Below are positions 1 through 9,300 of a DNA stretch of 64,000 nt, in pieces. The notes under the pieces are model-generated. The model saw only the letters and a list, made by a program, of their open reading frames with translations, had not been told where the DNA came from and ran no database searches. Source of the stretch: Rosettibacter primus (lineage in GTDB: Bacteria; Bacteroidota; Ignavibacteria; Ignavibacteriales; Melioribacteraceae). The position numbers and the translations under genes are program-made. Position 1 is the stretch's first letter. Every line of letters begins with the position of its first letter. The stretch is taken from the NCBI RefSeq assembly GCF_036860675.1, contig NZ_JAYKGK010000009.1, forward strand, positions 62,001 through 126,000. The letters are read 5' to 3'.

Positions 1-707
1 TCTGTAAAGTTTAATAAAATTTTCCTGCCTTCTGTTTCTATTAAGATATCATTACCAGAATTCTTAAGTACATGCAATTGCATTCCCGGATAAATTCGAT
101 ATGCAGTTAATGCAGAAAAAATTTCTTTGGGTTCATCCTCAATATGAATAATCTGAGCAAATGTGTTTTCTTTTAGTTCATTAAGTAATTTGCTTTTTTC
201 TTTATGAATTATTCCATTTTCAGTTGGAATTGGGTCTCCGTGTGGGTCAATTAAAGGATTACCAAGTTCAACTGCAATTTTATTTACTTCTTCAATTTTT
301 ATTTCATGTTCTTTCTCTTCTGCTAATTTATGCCATTGTGTTCCATCAATACTTGTTTTTTCTGCGAAGTATCTTTCAAGCAATCTGTGAATTCGAATAA
401 CCTTAAGTGCATTATCCCTTCCAGAATCTGTTAATGAAATAATACCTTCTTTACTTTTTATTAAGTTTAGTTCTTCAAGTCGATTAATTAGTTTTTTTGC
501 ATCTTCTCTCTTTAGCGATAAAATCTTGCTTATGCTGTCAATTGTACAGAAATAAGAATTATATTCACCATCATAAAGATGTTTGAGTGTATCCTCTATT
601 AAAATTTTTTCTTTCTGCTTTTTAATTTTTATAAATCTGTCTACTATCTTTTTTCTAAAAAGAAAAATTATTACTAAACCGATTATTAAGAAAATCATAA
701 TATTCAT
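1..707 (-). CDS. membrane-tethered DtxR/MntR-like metal regulator, partial (3' end outside window)
   Basis: The frame is open from an ATG at 707 to the left edge (235 codons), so the C-terminus is missing. Residues about 3-17 are a hydrophobic segment (MIFLIIGLVIIFLF) followed by a Lys/Arg-rich stretch, which looks like an N-terminal membrane anchor. Then come a winged-helix-like region, a DtxR dimerisation/metal region with HRLLERYF and AEEKEHE, and the family motif ending in DPHGDPIP. A FeoA/SH3-like segment starts before the edge. The order His, Glu, Glu-His matches MntR-type metal ligands. It lies 5 nt after the soluble paralogue's stop, with an AGGTAG ribosome binding site overlapping that stop, so the two are co-transcribed. 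The role, metal sensing at the membrane or control of a neighbouring metal transporter, is inferred. Confidence 0.75.
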   Translation of the reverse strand, partial: MNIMIFLIIGLVIIFLFRKKIVDRFIKIKKQKEKILIEDTLKHLYDGEYNSYFCTIDSISKILSLKREDAKKLINRLEELNLIKSKEGIISLTDSGRDNALKVIRIHRLLERYFAEKTSIDGTQWHKLAEEKEHEIKIEEVNKIAVELGNPLIDPHGDPIPTENGIIHKEKSKLLNELKENTFAQIIHIEDEPKEIFSALTAYRIYPGMQLHVLKNSGNDILIETEGRKILLNFT

Positions 708-712
708 AAAAT

Positions 713-1381
713 CTACCTCGCCTTTTTTATAAATCTTACCATAACATTCTTTGCAATCTTTTCACTAACAGTTACTGTTTTCCCGCTAAATTTAATTATC
801 ATTGATTTATCGAAAGAAACAATATCAAAAACTTCAAAAGGAGTATTAAGCACTAAACCAATTTTAGTTAAATATTTGATAAGTCTGTTGTCTGTATCAT
901 CAACTTGAGCAATTTCATAAATTTTTCCAATTTCACATGAATTCATAGGAATTAATTTAGAAATTTTAGGAAGCGTTCCATCCTTTCGAGGGATTGGATG
1001 CCCATGAGGGTCTAATTCTGGATATCCAAGAAATTCATCAATCTTATCAATCAAATAATCGGAGGTATTATGCTCAAGTTTTTCTGCTTCTTCATGAACT
1101 TCACTCCATGGAATTTTAAGAACCTCTAATAAAAACATTTCCCAGATTCTGTGCTTTCTTATAACTTTAAGTGCAGCTTTTTTCCCTTCCTTTGTAAGTC
1201 GCATACCTTTATACTTTGTATAAGAAATTAAACCTTCGTTAGCAAGCTTCTTGGCCATATCACTTATTGCAGAATTTGATATCGAAAGTCTTTCTGCAAT
1301 TTTAGAAGTAGCAGCACTTTCCCCTTCAATGCTGTGAGTATAAATCAACTTTAAATAATTTTCTTTTGATATTGTTGACAT
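713..1381 (-). CDS. DtxR/MntR-family metal-dependent transcriptional repressor
   Basis: This is a 222-residue soluble regulator. It has an N-terminal winged helix (starting MSTISKENYLKLIY), a dimerisation domain with HRIWEMFL and HEEAEKLEH, the family signature LDPHGHPIP, and a C-terminal FeoA/SH3-like domain. The ligand position that is Cys in DtxR is Glu here (AEKLEH), as in manganese-sensing MntR, although the N-terminal MntR ligands Asp8/Glu11 are not obviously kept. I prefer the ATG at 1381 to a more distal in-frame start at 1432, because the extra 17 residues lie over apparent promoter/operator sequence. Manganese or iron as co-repressor cannot be told from sequence. It is the first gene of an operon with a membrane-anchored paralogue and is divergent from mrp. 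Confidence 0.85.
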   Translation of the reverse strand: MSTISKENYLKLIYTHSIEGESAATSKIAERLSISNSAISDMAKKLANEGLISYTKYKGMRLTKEGKKAALKVIRKHRIWEMFLLEVLKIPWSEVHEEAEKLEHNTSDYLIDKIDEFLGYPELDPHGHPIPRKDGTLPKISKLIPMNSCEIGKIYEIAQVDDTDNRLIKYLTKIGLVLNTPFEVFDIVSFDKSMIIKFSGKTVTVSEKIAKNVMVRFIKKAR

Positions 1382-1403
1382 AATTAAGCTTATTTTTGTA
1401 ATA

Positions 1404-1444
1404 AAGTTAAGTAAACTTAAATATATATTCAAGTTTATTAAACT
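1404..1444 (-). promoter_or_regulatory. putative promoter with two operator-like palindromes for the DtxR operon
   Basis: On the minus strand a TTGAAT -35-like box (1427-1432) and a TAACTT -10-like box (1404-1409) are 17 bp apart. A perfect 6+1+6 palindrome, AGTTTATTAAACT, occupies 1432-1444 and touches the -35. A related 13-mer, AGTTAAGTAAACT, occupies 1405-1417 over the -10. Their centres are 27 bp apart. Two similar sites on the promoter of a DtxR-family gene suggest autorepression. This is inference from layout only. Confidence 0.4.
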
Positions 1445-1578
1445 ATATTTTTACATATGCTGATGATTTTGGTATTGTTAATTCCAATTAATAATTATGA
1501 ACCATATTGAAATTTTTATCGTTCAATAGGTAGTGACTAAATAAATTATTATTTTTGTGTTTAAATAATGGAGCATTT

Positions 1579-2673
1579 ATGAATTTAAGCATAGATAATA
1601 TTAAAACCGCTTTAAGGAATGTAATTGACCCGGATTTGCATCGAGATATCGTAAGTCTAAATATGGTAAAAGAAATCAAAATTAATGATTCCGAGATTTA
1701 CATAGACATTCAGCTTACAACACCTGCCTGCCCTTTAAAAGACAAGATTAAACAGGATTGTATTGATGAAATTAAAAAAACTTTCCCTTCAGTTGAAAAA
1801 GTAACAGTGAATATGAGTTCAAATGTTCAATCAAAAATGATAAATAAAGACTCTATTTTGCCTGGAGTAAAAAATACAATTGCAGTTGCAAGCGGAAAAG
1901 GGGGCGTCGGCAAAAGCACTGTCGCAGTTAATGTTGCTGTTGCTTTATCAAAACTTGGAGCTAAGGTTGGTTTAATTGATGCAGATATTTATGGTCCAAG
2001 TATACCTTTAATGCTGGGAATTAATAGTAAACCTCAAATTTATCAGGATACATTAACCGGGAAAATGCTTCCTCTTGAAATCTATGGTATAAAAGTAATT
2101 TCAATCGGATTTTTTATTGATGAAGATGCACCTGTAATCTGGCGAGGACCGATGGCAAGCGGTGCAATTAAACAATTCATGTCAGATGTAAACTGGGATG
2201 AGCTTGACTATTTAATTTTTGACTTACCCCCAGGAACAGGCGACATTCAACTAACACTTGTTCAAACAATCCCTTTAACTGGAGCTATTGTTGTTACTAC
2301 TCCTCAAGATGTATCACTCATTGATGTAAAAAAGGCAATGCGTATGTTTCAACGTGTAAATGTTCCTATATTTGGAATAATTGAAAATATGAGTTATTTC
2401 ATAGCTCCCGATTCAGGTAAAAAATATGATATTTTCGGAAATGGTGGAGGTGAAAAATTATCTAAAGAACTTTCTGTGCCTTTACTTGGACAAATACCAA
2501 TCAATCCAAATATTCGTGTTAGTGGTGATTTCGGTAAACCAATAGTTTACTCCGACCCAGAATCTGAAGAAGCAAAAAAGATATTTGAAATTAGCAAGAA
2601 CCTTGCAGCACAAATTAGTATAAATAATTATTCAGCAAATAATCCTAAAATCGAAATAGTTTTAGGAAATTAA
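1579..2673 (+). CDS. mrp: Mrp/ApbC-type P-loop Fe-S cluster carrier ATPase
   Basis: This 364-residue protein combines an N-terminal MIP18/DUF59 domain (about residues 1-85, with the TTPACPL Cys motif) and a ParA/MinD-like ATPase. The deviant Walker A GKGGVGKST is followed by DADIYGPS and by the Walker B-like FDLPPGTGD. The family binds and transfers Fe-S clusters to apo-proteins in the cytosol. The start at 1579 is chosen because GGAG lies 5 nt upstream; an in-frame TTG-type start at 1555 has no such site. A TATTTTTG element at 1550-1557 could be a -7 box, but I see no matching -33. The C-terminal CxxC found in enterobacterial ApbC is absent: the position reads ENMSYFIAPDSG. A NifU-like scaffold follows 16 nt later. 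Confidence 0.93.
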   Translation: MNLSIDNIKTALRNVIDPDLHRDIVSLNMVKEIKINDSEIYIDIQLTTPACPLKDKIKQDCIDEIKKTFPSVEKVTVNMSSNVQSKMINKDSILPGVKNTIAVASGKGGVGKSTVAVNVAVALSKLGAKVGLIDADIYGPSIPLMLGINSKPQIYQDTLTGKMLPLEIYGIKVISIGFFIDEDAPVIWRGPMASGAIKQFMSDVNWDELDYLIFDLPPGTGDIQLTLVQTIPLTGAIVVTTPQDVSLIDVKKAMRMFQRVNVPIFGIIENMSYFIAPDSGKKYDIFGNGGGEKLSKELSVPLLGQIPINPNIRVSGDFGKPIVYSDPESEEAKKIFEISKNLAAQISINNYSANNPKIEIVLGN

Positions 2674-2689
2674 TTTAATTGAGGTAATT

Positions 2690-2941
2690 ATGAGTGATAC
2701 ACTCAAAAACGATACTTTAAAAGAGAAGGTTGAAAAAGCACTGGAAACAATTCGGCCTTATCTTAAAGCTGATGGCGGCGATGTTGAATTAGTAAATGTT
2801 ACACCAGAAGGAATTGTTGAAGTTAAATTAACTGGAGCATGTATTGATTGCCCAATGTCTCAAATGACATTAAGAGCAGGGGTCGAACGAGCATTGATTC
2901 GTGAAGTTCCTGGGATTCGCAGAGTTGAAGCTGTAAGCTGA
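2690..2941 (+). CDS. NifU C-terminal-domain Fe-S scaffold protein
   Basis: This 83-residue protein is a stand-alone NifU C-terminal (Nfu) domain. The core motif is LKADGGDVELV, followed by the cluster-binding CIDCPM (CxxC) and the ending VPGIRRVEAV. Such proteins assemble or carry a cluster between two monomers. It follows mrp by 16 nt with GAGGTAA as ribosome binding site and precedes tpiA by 34 nt. The pairing suggests that it supplies clusters to, or receives them from, Mrp. Confidence 0.93.
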   Translation: MSDTLKNDTLKEKVEKALETIRPYLKADGGDVELVNVTPEGIVEVKLTGACIDCPMSQMTLRAGVERALIREVPGIRRVEAVS

Positions 2942-2975
2942 ATATTCTTATCCAATAATAAATTAGAGAGTAAAA

Positions 2976-3734
2976 ATGCGTACAAAAGTAGTTGCTGGTA
3001 ACTGGAAAATGAACAACGATATCAACTCTTCAGTTACTTTAATTAATGAAATCAAAAAAGGATTAAATCAAAAGAATCTCAATGTAGAAGTTATAATTTG
3101 TCCTCCCTTTACTTCACTTGAAACTGCAAATGTTCTTATTAAAGACACTCCTATTAAATTAGGTGCACAAAATATGTATTTTGAAACAAGTGGAGCTTTT
3201 ACAGGTGAAATTTCTCCCCTGATGCTTAAAAGCGTTGGCTGCGAATATGTTATACTTGGACACTCAGAAAGAAGAACAATATTTCTCGAATCAAATCAAT
3301 TAATTAATAAGAAAATTAAATCGGCAGTTGCAAGTGGCTTAAAACCAATTTTTTGTATTGGAGAAACTTTAGAGGAAAGAGAAAAAGGTGAAACTTTTAA
3401 AGTAGTTGAAACTCAAATTCGTGAAGGGCTGGCTGACTTAACAGAAGATGAACTAAAAAATTTAATTATTGCATATGAACCCGTTTGGGCTATTGGAACA
3501 GGCAGAAATGCTACTCCTGAACAAGCTGAAGAAGTGCATAAATTTATTCGTGAATTAATAACACAAATTTATTCAAAAGAATTTGCTGAAAAACTAATAA
3601 TTCAGTATGGTGGAAGTGTTAAACCAGAAAATTCAAAAGATTTAATGTTGCAACCAGATATTGACGGTGCTTTGGTTGGTGGTGCCTGTCTGAAAGCAGA
3701 TTCATTTATTAAAATTATTGAGTCCGCTCAATAG
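2976..3734 (+). CDS. tpiA: triosephosphate isomerase
   Basis: This glycolytic and gluconeogenic enzyme interconverts dihydroxyacetone phosphate and glyceraldehyde 3-phosphate. At 252 residues it has the normal length. The substrate Lys is in NWKMN (residue 11), the catalytic His in ILGHSERR (about 95) and the catalytic Glu in AYEPVWAIGTG (about 167), followed by the phosphate loops YGGSVKP and GALVGGA. It is the last gene of the mrp operon. Its final codons (Glu-Ser-Ala-Gln-stop) are themselves the stem-loop of the transcription terminator. Confidence 0.98.
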   Translation: MRTKVVAGNWKMNNDINSSVTLINEIKKGLNQKNLNVEVIICPPFTSLETANVLIKDTPIKLGAQNMYFETSGAFTGEISPLMLKSVGCEYVILGHSERRTIFLESNQLINKKIKSAVASGLKPIFCIGETLEEREKGETFKVVETQIREGLADLTEDELKNLIIAYEPVWAIGTGRNATPEQAEEVHKFIRELITQIYSKEFAEKLIIQYGGSVKPENSKDLMLQPDIDGALVGGACLKADSFIKIIESAQ

Positions 3735-3745
3735 CGGACTTTTTT
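3722..3745 (+). terminator. rho-independent terminator containing the tpiA stop codon
   Basis: GTCCGCT (3722-3728) pairs perfectly with AGCGGAC (3733-3739) around a CAAT loop and is followed by six T. The TAG stop of tpiA (3732-3734) lies in the loop and right arm, so the last translated codons form the left arm. Confidence 0.92.
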
Positions 3746-3761
3746 ATACTTTCCTATCAAA

Positions 3762-3790
3762 TTGATATGCCCTCTCATTTTTTATATATT
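3762..3790 (+). promoter_or_regulatory. sigma70-like promoter for the GH2-like gene and smc
   Basis: TTGATA (3762-3767) and TATATT (3785-3790) are separated by exactly 17 bp. They lie just after the tpiA terminator and 30 bp before the next ATG. Location and spacing make a promoter likely. The sigma factor preference of this organism is not known from the window. Confidence 0.5.
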
Positions 3791-3820
3791 TAGAGGTTTA
3801 TTTTACAACATTTGTAAAAA

Positions 3821-6376
3821 ATGAATATAAAATCAAAAATTTTATTCCTTCTTTTAACTTTAATAATAATTTATAAAAATTCCTTTTCTGAAATTAAGAT
3901 TAAATCTCTTCTTTCAGAAACTGTTAAAGATTCAATTTATTATGATGTTTCCAGTACCAGAAGATTTATATTATTTAATGAAAACTGGAATGTATTTACA
4001 GAAGATAATTCAGCAAAAAAAATTACGATTTCGCTACCCTGCTCTTTTGAAGGTTCACAATCTTTAATTTTTGAAAAGAAATTTTTTATTTCTAAAGATG
4101 AATACCAAAAAAACACAATAAAAATTTGTTTTTTTGGCATATTTAATTCCATTGAGATTTCAATCAATAAATTCAACATAATAAAAAAATTTGGGGCTGA
4201 AATTCCATTCGAGATAGAACTTCCTAAAGATGTTATAAAAGCTGATGCTGAAAATTTAGTTTCGTTAAAGGTTATTTCTTACTATGATAATGAAATTACA
4301 ATTCCTTTAAAATCTGGATTTTTATTCCCCAAAATTTCTGCTGGCATTTTAAGAGATGTATTTTTAGAGTTCATACCCAATACATATTTATCAGAAACCA
4401 ATTATTTTTTCTCATTCCCCGAAAAACAAAATGCCGTTTATGTCAATGCCGATGTAATCATTAAAAATATCCGATTAATAAATCCATCAACAGATAAAAA
4501 CGATGAGCTTCGAGTTGAAATTAATGTAAGACCAAAAAATTTTTCCGCAGTTGCCCAAAAATTCAGTTTTGTTATAAACGATAGAACTGAAATTAAAAGA
4601 CAATTTCCATTCACAATTCAAAATCCTGTTTTATGGTCACCTGGGAATCCCAATTTGTATATCTTTAATATGAGTTTATATTCTGGTAATCAATTAATTG
4701 ATGAGGTTAATCGAGAAATCGGAATTTTTAATTTGAAATGTAATGACAATTTATACTTGAACAATTTACCATTTTCTTTCAGAGGGACTACATACTACCT
4801 TAATGAAGCTGAATTAAATAAAATTACAGTTTATGAAAAAATTAGAAATGATTTAACGCTCATAAAAAATTCTGGATTTAATGCTGTAAGATTTGCTAAA
4901 GCTTTTCCGAATCCATATGCATTAAAATATTGTCAACGGTTAGGATTAATTGCTTTAGTAGAATTACCACTAAATTCAGTCCCTGATGAAATTTTATCAG
5001 AGAAAGAATTTCAAAACCGAGCGGAAAATACATTAAAAGAATTGGTTAATGAATACAGAAAATACTCAAATACAATAATTTTTGGTTTTGGCAGTTCATA
5101 TTTGCCAAATTCATATGCCACAAAAAATTTTATTAATAATTTATCGGAAAGTATAGATAAAAAATTTTTTACTTATGCATCGTTTGTTGGAATTCCTTCA
5201 AATAATCAATTTAATATAAACTTACTTGGCATCGAACTTTATTCTTATCCACCTGAAAATATTTTACAGATTGAAGAGAAGCTGGGCAATCTTTCAAGTA
5301 AATATTTTATATGCGAAGTTAATTATCCAAACTACATTGGAAGCTCTTCAGGCTATCTTGTTAAAAACTCTTCTGAAGCACAGGGGAAATACTTTGAAAA
5401 ATTTATTGAAGCCATTTCAAAAACAAATTTCAGAGGATATTTCATAAACAGTATTTTTAATTATTCCGGAAATTTTCATTCGCTCTATGGCGGCAGTAAT
5501 AATTATTATAAACTTGGATTGACCGAAAACATAAGCAAAGTAAATAGTTTGCCATACAGAGTAGTTGAAGCACTGCAGAATAACAAGCAAAAAGTTACAA
5601 TACCAATTGGCATCAGTAAAAGTGATAATAAATTATTTTTCATTTTTATTGCTCTTGGATTATCGTTGATTTTTGGAGTATTAATTAATTCGAGAAAAAA
5701 ATTTAAAGAGGACTGCACAAGAGCATTATTCAGACCTTATAATTTCTTTGCTGATTTAAGAGACCACAGAATTTTATCAAGTGTTTTTACAATAATACTA
5801 ATGTTTATTGAAATTGGTTCAATGTCTTTACTGTTTACTATTCTGCTTTATTATTTTAGAACTAATATTCTTTTAGAAAAAATCTTACTATCGTTTGGCG
5901 ATAAATGGTTAATCAATTCTGTAAGTTATCTTGCTTGGAATCCGGAAGAATGTTTTCTTTATTTCTTCATTCTATTCTTTTTGAAAATTCTCGCTATAAG
6001 TTTCATAATAAAAATTGCTTCATTATTCATTAAAACAAAAGTGGACTTTTCAAGTATATATTACAGTGTTATCTGGTCATATTTCCCGTTTGTATTAATT
6101 CTTCCTGTGGAATTAATCCTTTACAAAATTTTGTTGATGAACGAATTTAATATTTATATACTTGCTTTTATTATATTTATAATGTTATGGATACTACAAA
6201 GAATTTTCAAAGGAATTAATGTATTGTTTGAAGTAAATCCTGGTAAAATATACTTCTATGGGATTTCAATTATTATAGTTACAGCAGGGATAACAATTCT
6301 TTATTTTCATCTTACAAATTCAACAATTTATTTTATTAAAAATTCTATTGAACAATATAGTTTAATATTGCAATAG
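3821..6376 (+). CDS. membrane protein with degenerate glycoside hydrolase family 2 ectodomain
   Basis: In this 851-residue protein, residues 1-23 form a signal or anchor segment. Residues about 60-300 resemble GH2 sugar-binding and Ig-like domains (RDVFLEF at 179-185; LWSPGNPNLY at 271-280). Residues about 315-585 resemble the GH2 TIM barrel (FRGTTYY, DLTLIKNSGFNAVRFA). The nucleophile region is kept (ICEV, Glu499), but the acid/base motif, normally Asn-Glu, reads FGFGSS at 421-426. Hydrolysis is therefore doubtful. Residues about 604-830 carry roughly six membrane helices, with a Yip1-like look. No function can be assigned; a carbohydrate-binding or envelope-sensing role is a guess. It probably shares a transcript with smc, which starts 10 nt after its stop. 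Confidence 0.7.
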   Translation: MNIKSKILFLLLTLIIIYKNSFSEIKIKSLLSETVKDSIYYDVSSTRRFILFNENWNVFTEDNSAKKITISLPCSFEGSQSLIFEKKFFISKDEYQKNTIKICFFGIFNSIEISINKFNIIKKFGAEIPFEIELPKDVIKADAENLVSLKVISYYDNEITIPLKSGFLFPKISAGILRDVFLEFIPNTYLSETNYFFSFPEKQNAVYVNADVIIKNIRLINPSTDKNDELRVEINVRPKNFSAVAQKFSFVINDRTEIKRQFPFTIQNPVLWSPGNPNLYIFNMSLYSGNQLIDEVNREIGIFNLKCNDNLYLNNLPFSFRGTTYYLNEAELNKITVYEKIRNDLTLIKNSGFNAVRFAKAFPNPYALKYCQRLGLIALVELPLNSVPDEILSEKEFQNRAENTLKELVNEYRKYSNTIIFGFGSSYLPNSYATKNFINNLSESIDKKFFTYASFVGIPSNNQFNINLLGIELYSYPPENILQIEEKLGNLSSKYFICEVNYPNYIGSSSGYLVKNSSEAQGKYFEKFIEAISKTNFRGYFINSIFNYSGNFHSLYGGSNNYYKLGLTENISKVNSLPYRVVEALQNNKQKVTIPIGISKSDNKLFFIFIALGLSLIFGVLINSRKKFKEDCTRALFRPYNFFADLRDHRILSSVFTIILMFIEIGSMSLLFTILLYYFRTNILLEKILLSFGDKWLINSVSYLAWNPEECFLYFFILFFLKILAISFIIKIASLFIKTKVDFSSIYYSVIWSYFPFVLILPVELILYKILLMNEFNIYILAFIIFIMLWILQRIFKGINVLFEVNPGKIYFYGISIIIVTAGITILYFHLTNSTIYFIKNSIEQYSLILQ

Positions 6377-6386
6377 CGGGGTAAAA

Positions 6387-9300
6387 TTGTTTCTATCTAA
6401 ATTAGAAATATTTGGTTTCAAGTCGTTTGCAAATAGAACTGTAATTAATTTCAATCGTGGTATTACTGGAATAGTAGGACCTAATGGATGTGGTAAAACC
6501 AATATAGTTGATGCCATTCGATGGGTTCTTGGCGAACAAAGAACTACTACACTCCGCAGCGATAAAATGGAAAATGTTATCTTCAACGGAACTCGTGAAA
6601 AAAAACCGATGGGAATGGCAGAAGTTTCTTTAACACTTGTTAATGATAAAGGAATTTTGCCTACAGAATATTCTGAAATAACAATCACCAGAAGAATATT
6701 CCGTTCTGGAGAAAGTGAGTATTTGCTTAACAAAAATATATGCCGATTAAAAGATATAACTAATTTGTTCATGGATACCGGGATTGGAACCAATGCTTAT
6801 TCCGTAATAGAATTAAAGATGATTGAGACAATTTTAAGCAGCAAAGCTGATGAGAGAAGAAGATTATTTGAAGAAGCTGCGGGAGTAAATAAATATAAGC
6901 TTAGAAGGAGATTATCATTAAAAAAATTAGATGATATAAAAGCAGATCTAACCCGTGTAAATGACATTGTTTCTGAGGTTGAAAAAACAGTTCGTTCTTT
7001 AGAACGACAGGCAAAACGCGCCGACCAATACACTCAAATTCAATCAATCTTGCGCGATAAGGAACTTAATTTAGCAGAGAGAGAATTTGCTCTTTATCAT
7101 GAAAAAAAACAAAATCTATCGAATGAAATCTCTTTGTTAATATCTCAAAAAGACGAAACTGATAAAGAAATTAGAAAAATAGAAAATGAATTAATTGTTT
7201 ATCGCAATCAAATAAATTCAATTGAATCTGATTTAAATAAGAAAAGATTAGAAATTGCTGAATACTCAAATCAGCTTTATCAATTACAAAAATCTTTTTC
7301 TGTTTCGGAGGAAAAGTTAAATTCTCTTTCAAACAATCAAATTAGAATTGAAAAAGAAATCGAAGAGCTAAAAAGTAATATTGAAAAATATTCAGAGGCA
7401 AAAAAACAATCCGAGCAGGAGTTAGAAGAACTCAATAATGTTCTTAATGAAAAAAATATTCAGGCAAATGAATATGAAAGTATAATTTCCGAGAAAAGAG
7501 CATTACTTGAAGAAAAAAGACATGCATTAAAAAATCTAAATGAAGATAGATATTCTCTACTGAAAGAAATATCTGATAAGGAAAATATTTCTAATACTCT
7601 TAAAAAAGAAATTAAAAATCATAATGAACAAATCGAAAAACTAAATCATAAAATTTCGAACATTACAAATAGAATTGCTAAAACTGTAGGATTTATTGAA
7701 GAACTTTCTAATGAAAAAGCAGAAGCAGAAAAAAAATTAAACGATACCGGATTACAATTAGCTCTTCATCAAAAGGAAAAAGAAGAACTTGAGAAAAAAT
7801 TAAATTCTCTAAAAGAAAAAGAGATTGAACAAAAAACTTTATTAGTTGGATTAAAAGAAAAAATTAATTTTTTGCAAACTCTCATTACAAATCTCGAAGG
7901 ACTTTCAAGTGGTTCAAAAGTTCTCCTTGAATATAAAAGCTGGACAAACAAAGAAAAAAATATTTTTGCTGATATTGGAAATACAAAAGAACAGTATCGT
8001 TTTGCACTCGAAGCAGCATTAAAATCTGCACTCAACAATTTAATAATCGACAATATTACTGAACTTCAAACAGCAATTGAATATTTGAAAAAAAATGACC
8101 TCGGAAAAGCTTCTTTTATTTTATTGAAAAGTAACTTCAATAAAAATTTTTCTTTACTCGATAAAATCAATCAATATAGTTTTAAGAAAAAATCTAAAAA
8201 GATTGAAAAAGAAAAATCTTTTATTGGCTGGGCTAAAGATTTTGTTGAAACAACCACAGAATGGAAATCATATTTCGAACAACTGCTTTCTTCAATAGCA
8301 ATAATTAATGATTTTGAAACTGCATTGATCCTATTCAAAAAATATCCTGATTTTAGTTTTGTTACACTTGAAGGCGATATTATTCAAAGCAATGGAATTA
8401 TTGAAGCAGGTTCGTTACCAAAACAAGATGAAACAATTTTCGGTAGAAAACAACTTCTTGAAAATCTTAAGAATGAATATCCTTTACATGAATCACAGCT
8501 CGAAGAACTCAAATCAGATATTTCTAAGCTGGAAGAAAATATTGCATCAATAGATTTAAAAAACTTAAGTGACAAAGAAAAATTAATTGCCAATGATATT
8601 GCTAATATAGAAAAACAAATTTCGCAACTTGAATACGAAAAGAAAAAATCTGATGAAGAGATTGAAGCATCGAGAAAAGAAATTCAGGAGCTGGCAGAAA
8701 AATCAAATCTTTTAGATAATCAGCTTGAAGAAATAAATAAAAACCTCTCACTTCTCTACGAAAAACGAGAAAATCTTGATAATAGAATTAACGAATTTGA
8801 AATATCTCTTCAAACTTTTGAAGAAGAATATTCATCTTTGATTAATTCTTACAATGAACAAAAATTAGAATTGGAAAGAATTAAAGGAAGAATCAGAAAT
8901 ATATCTAATACAATCAATCATTATGAAAATGAAATAATAAATACACATAAAGGCATCGAAAAAAGAGAGAACGATTTATTAGCAAATAAAAAAGAAAGAG
9001 AATCACTAAAAACTTACATTGATAGTCTAAAAAATGAACTCGAAAAAATTTCTTCTCAAAAAAACATTTTGACTGAAGAAGAAAATAAAATTGAAAATGA
9101 GCTCCACAGCATTAAAGCAGAAGCTTCTAAATATGAAAATCAATTAAGAGAATTAAGAAATCAACGTCAGGAAATTTCAGATAAAATTCATTCACTTGAA
9201 ATCAAAGAAAATGAAATTAATTATAGACTTGAAAGCATAGCTCAACATATAAGAGAAAATTATTCGATAGATCTTGAGTTAAAACAATTTGATGATTTAC

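Noticed and set aside
1488..1679. Minus-strand frame across the mrp promoter and start
   Set aside because: It overlaps the mrp start and ribosome binding site, with low-complexity hydrophobic content and no ribosome binding site of its own.
6362..6793. Antisense reading frame over the start of smc (and similar frames opposite ppdK, nadK and pnp)
   Set aside because: These lie entirely opposite well-supported genes, have no recognisable motif, and follow from the AT-rich codon use of the sense gene.
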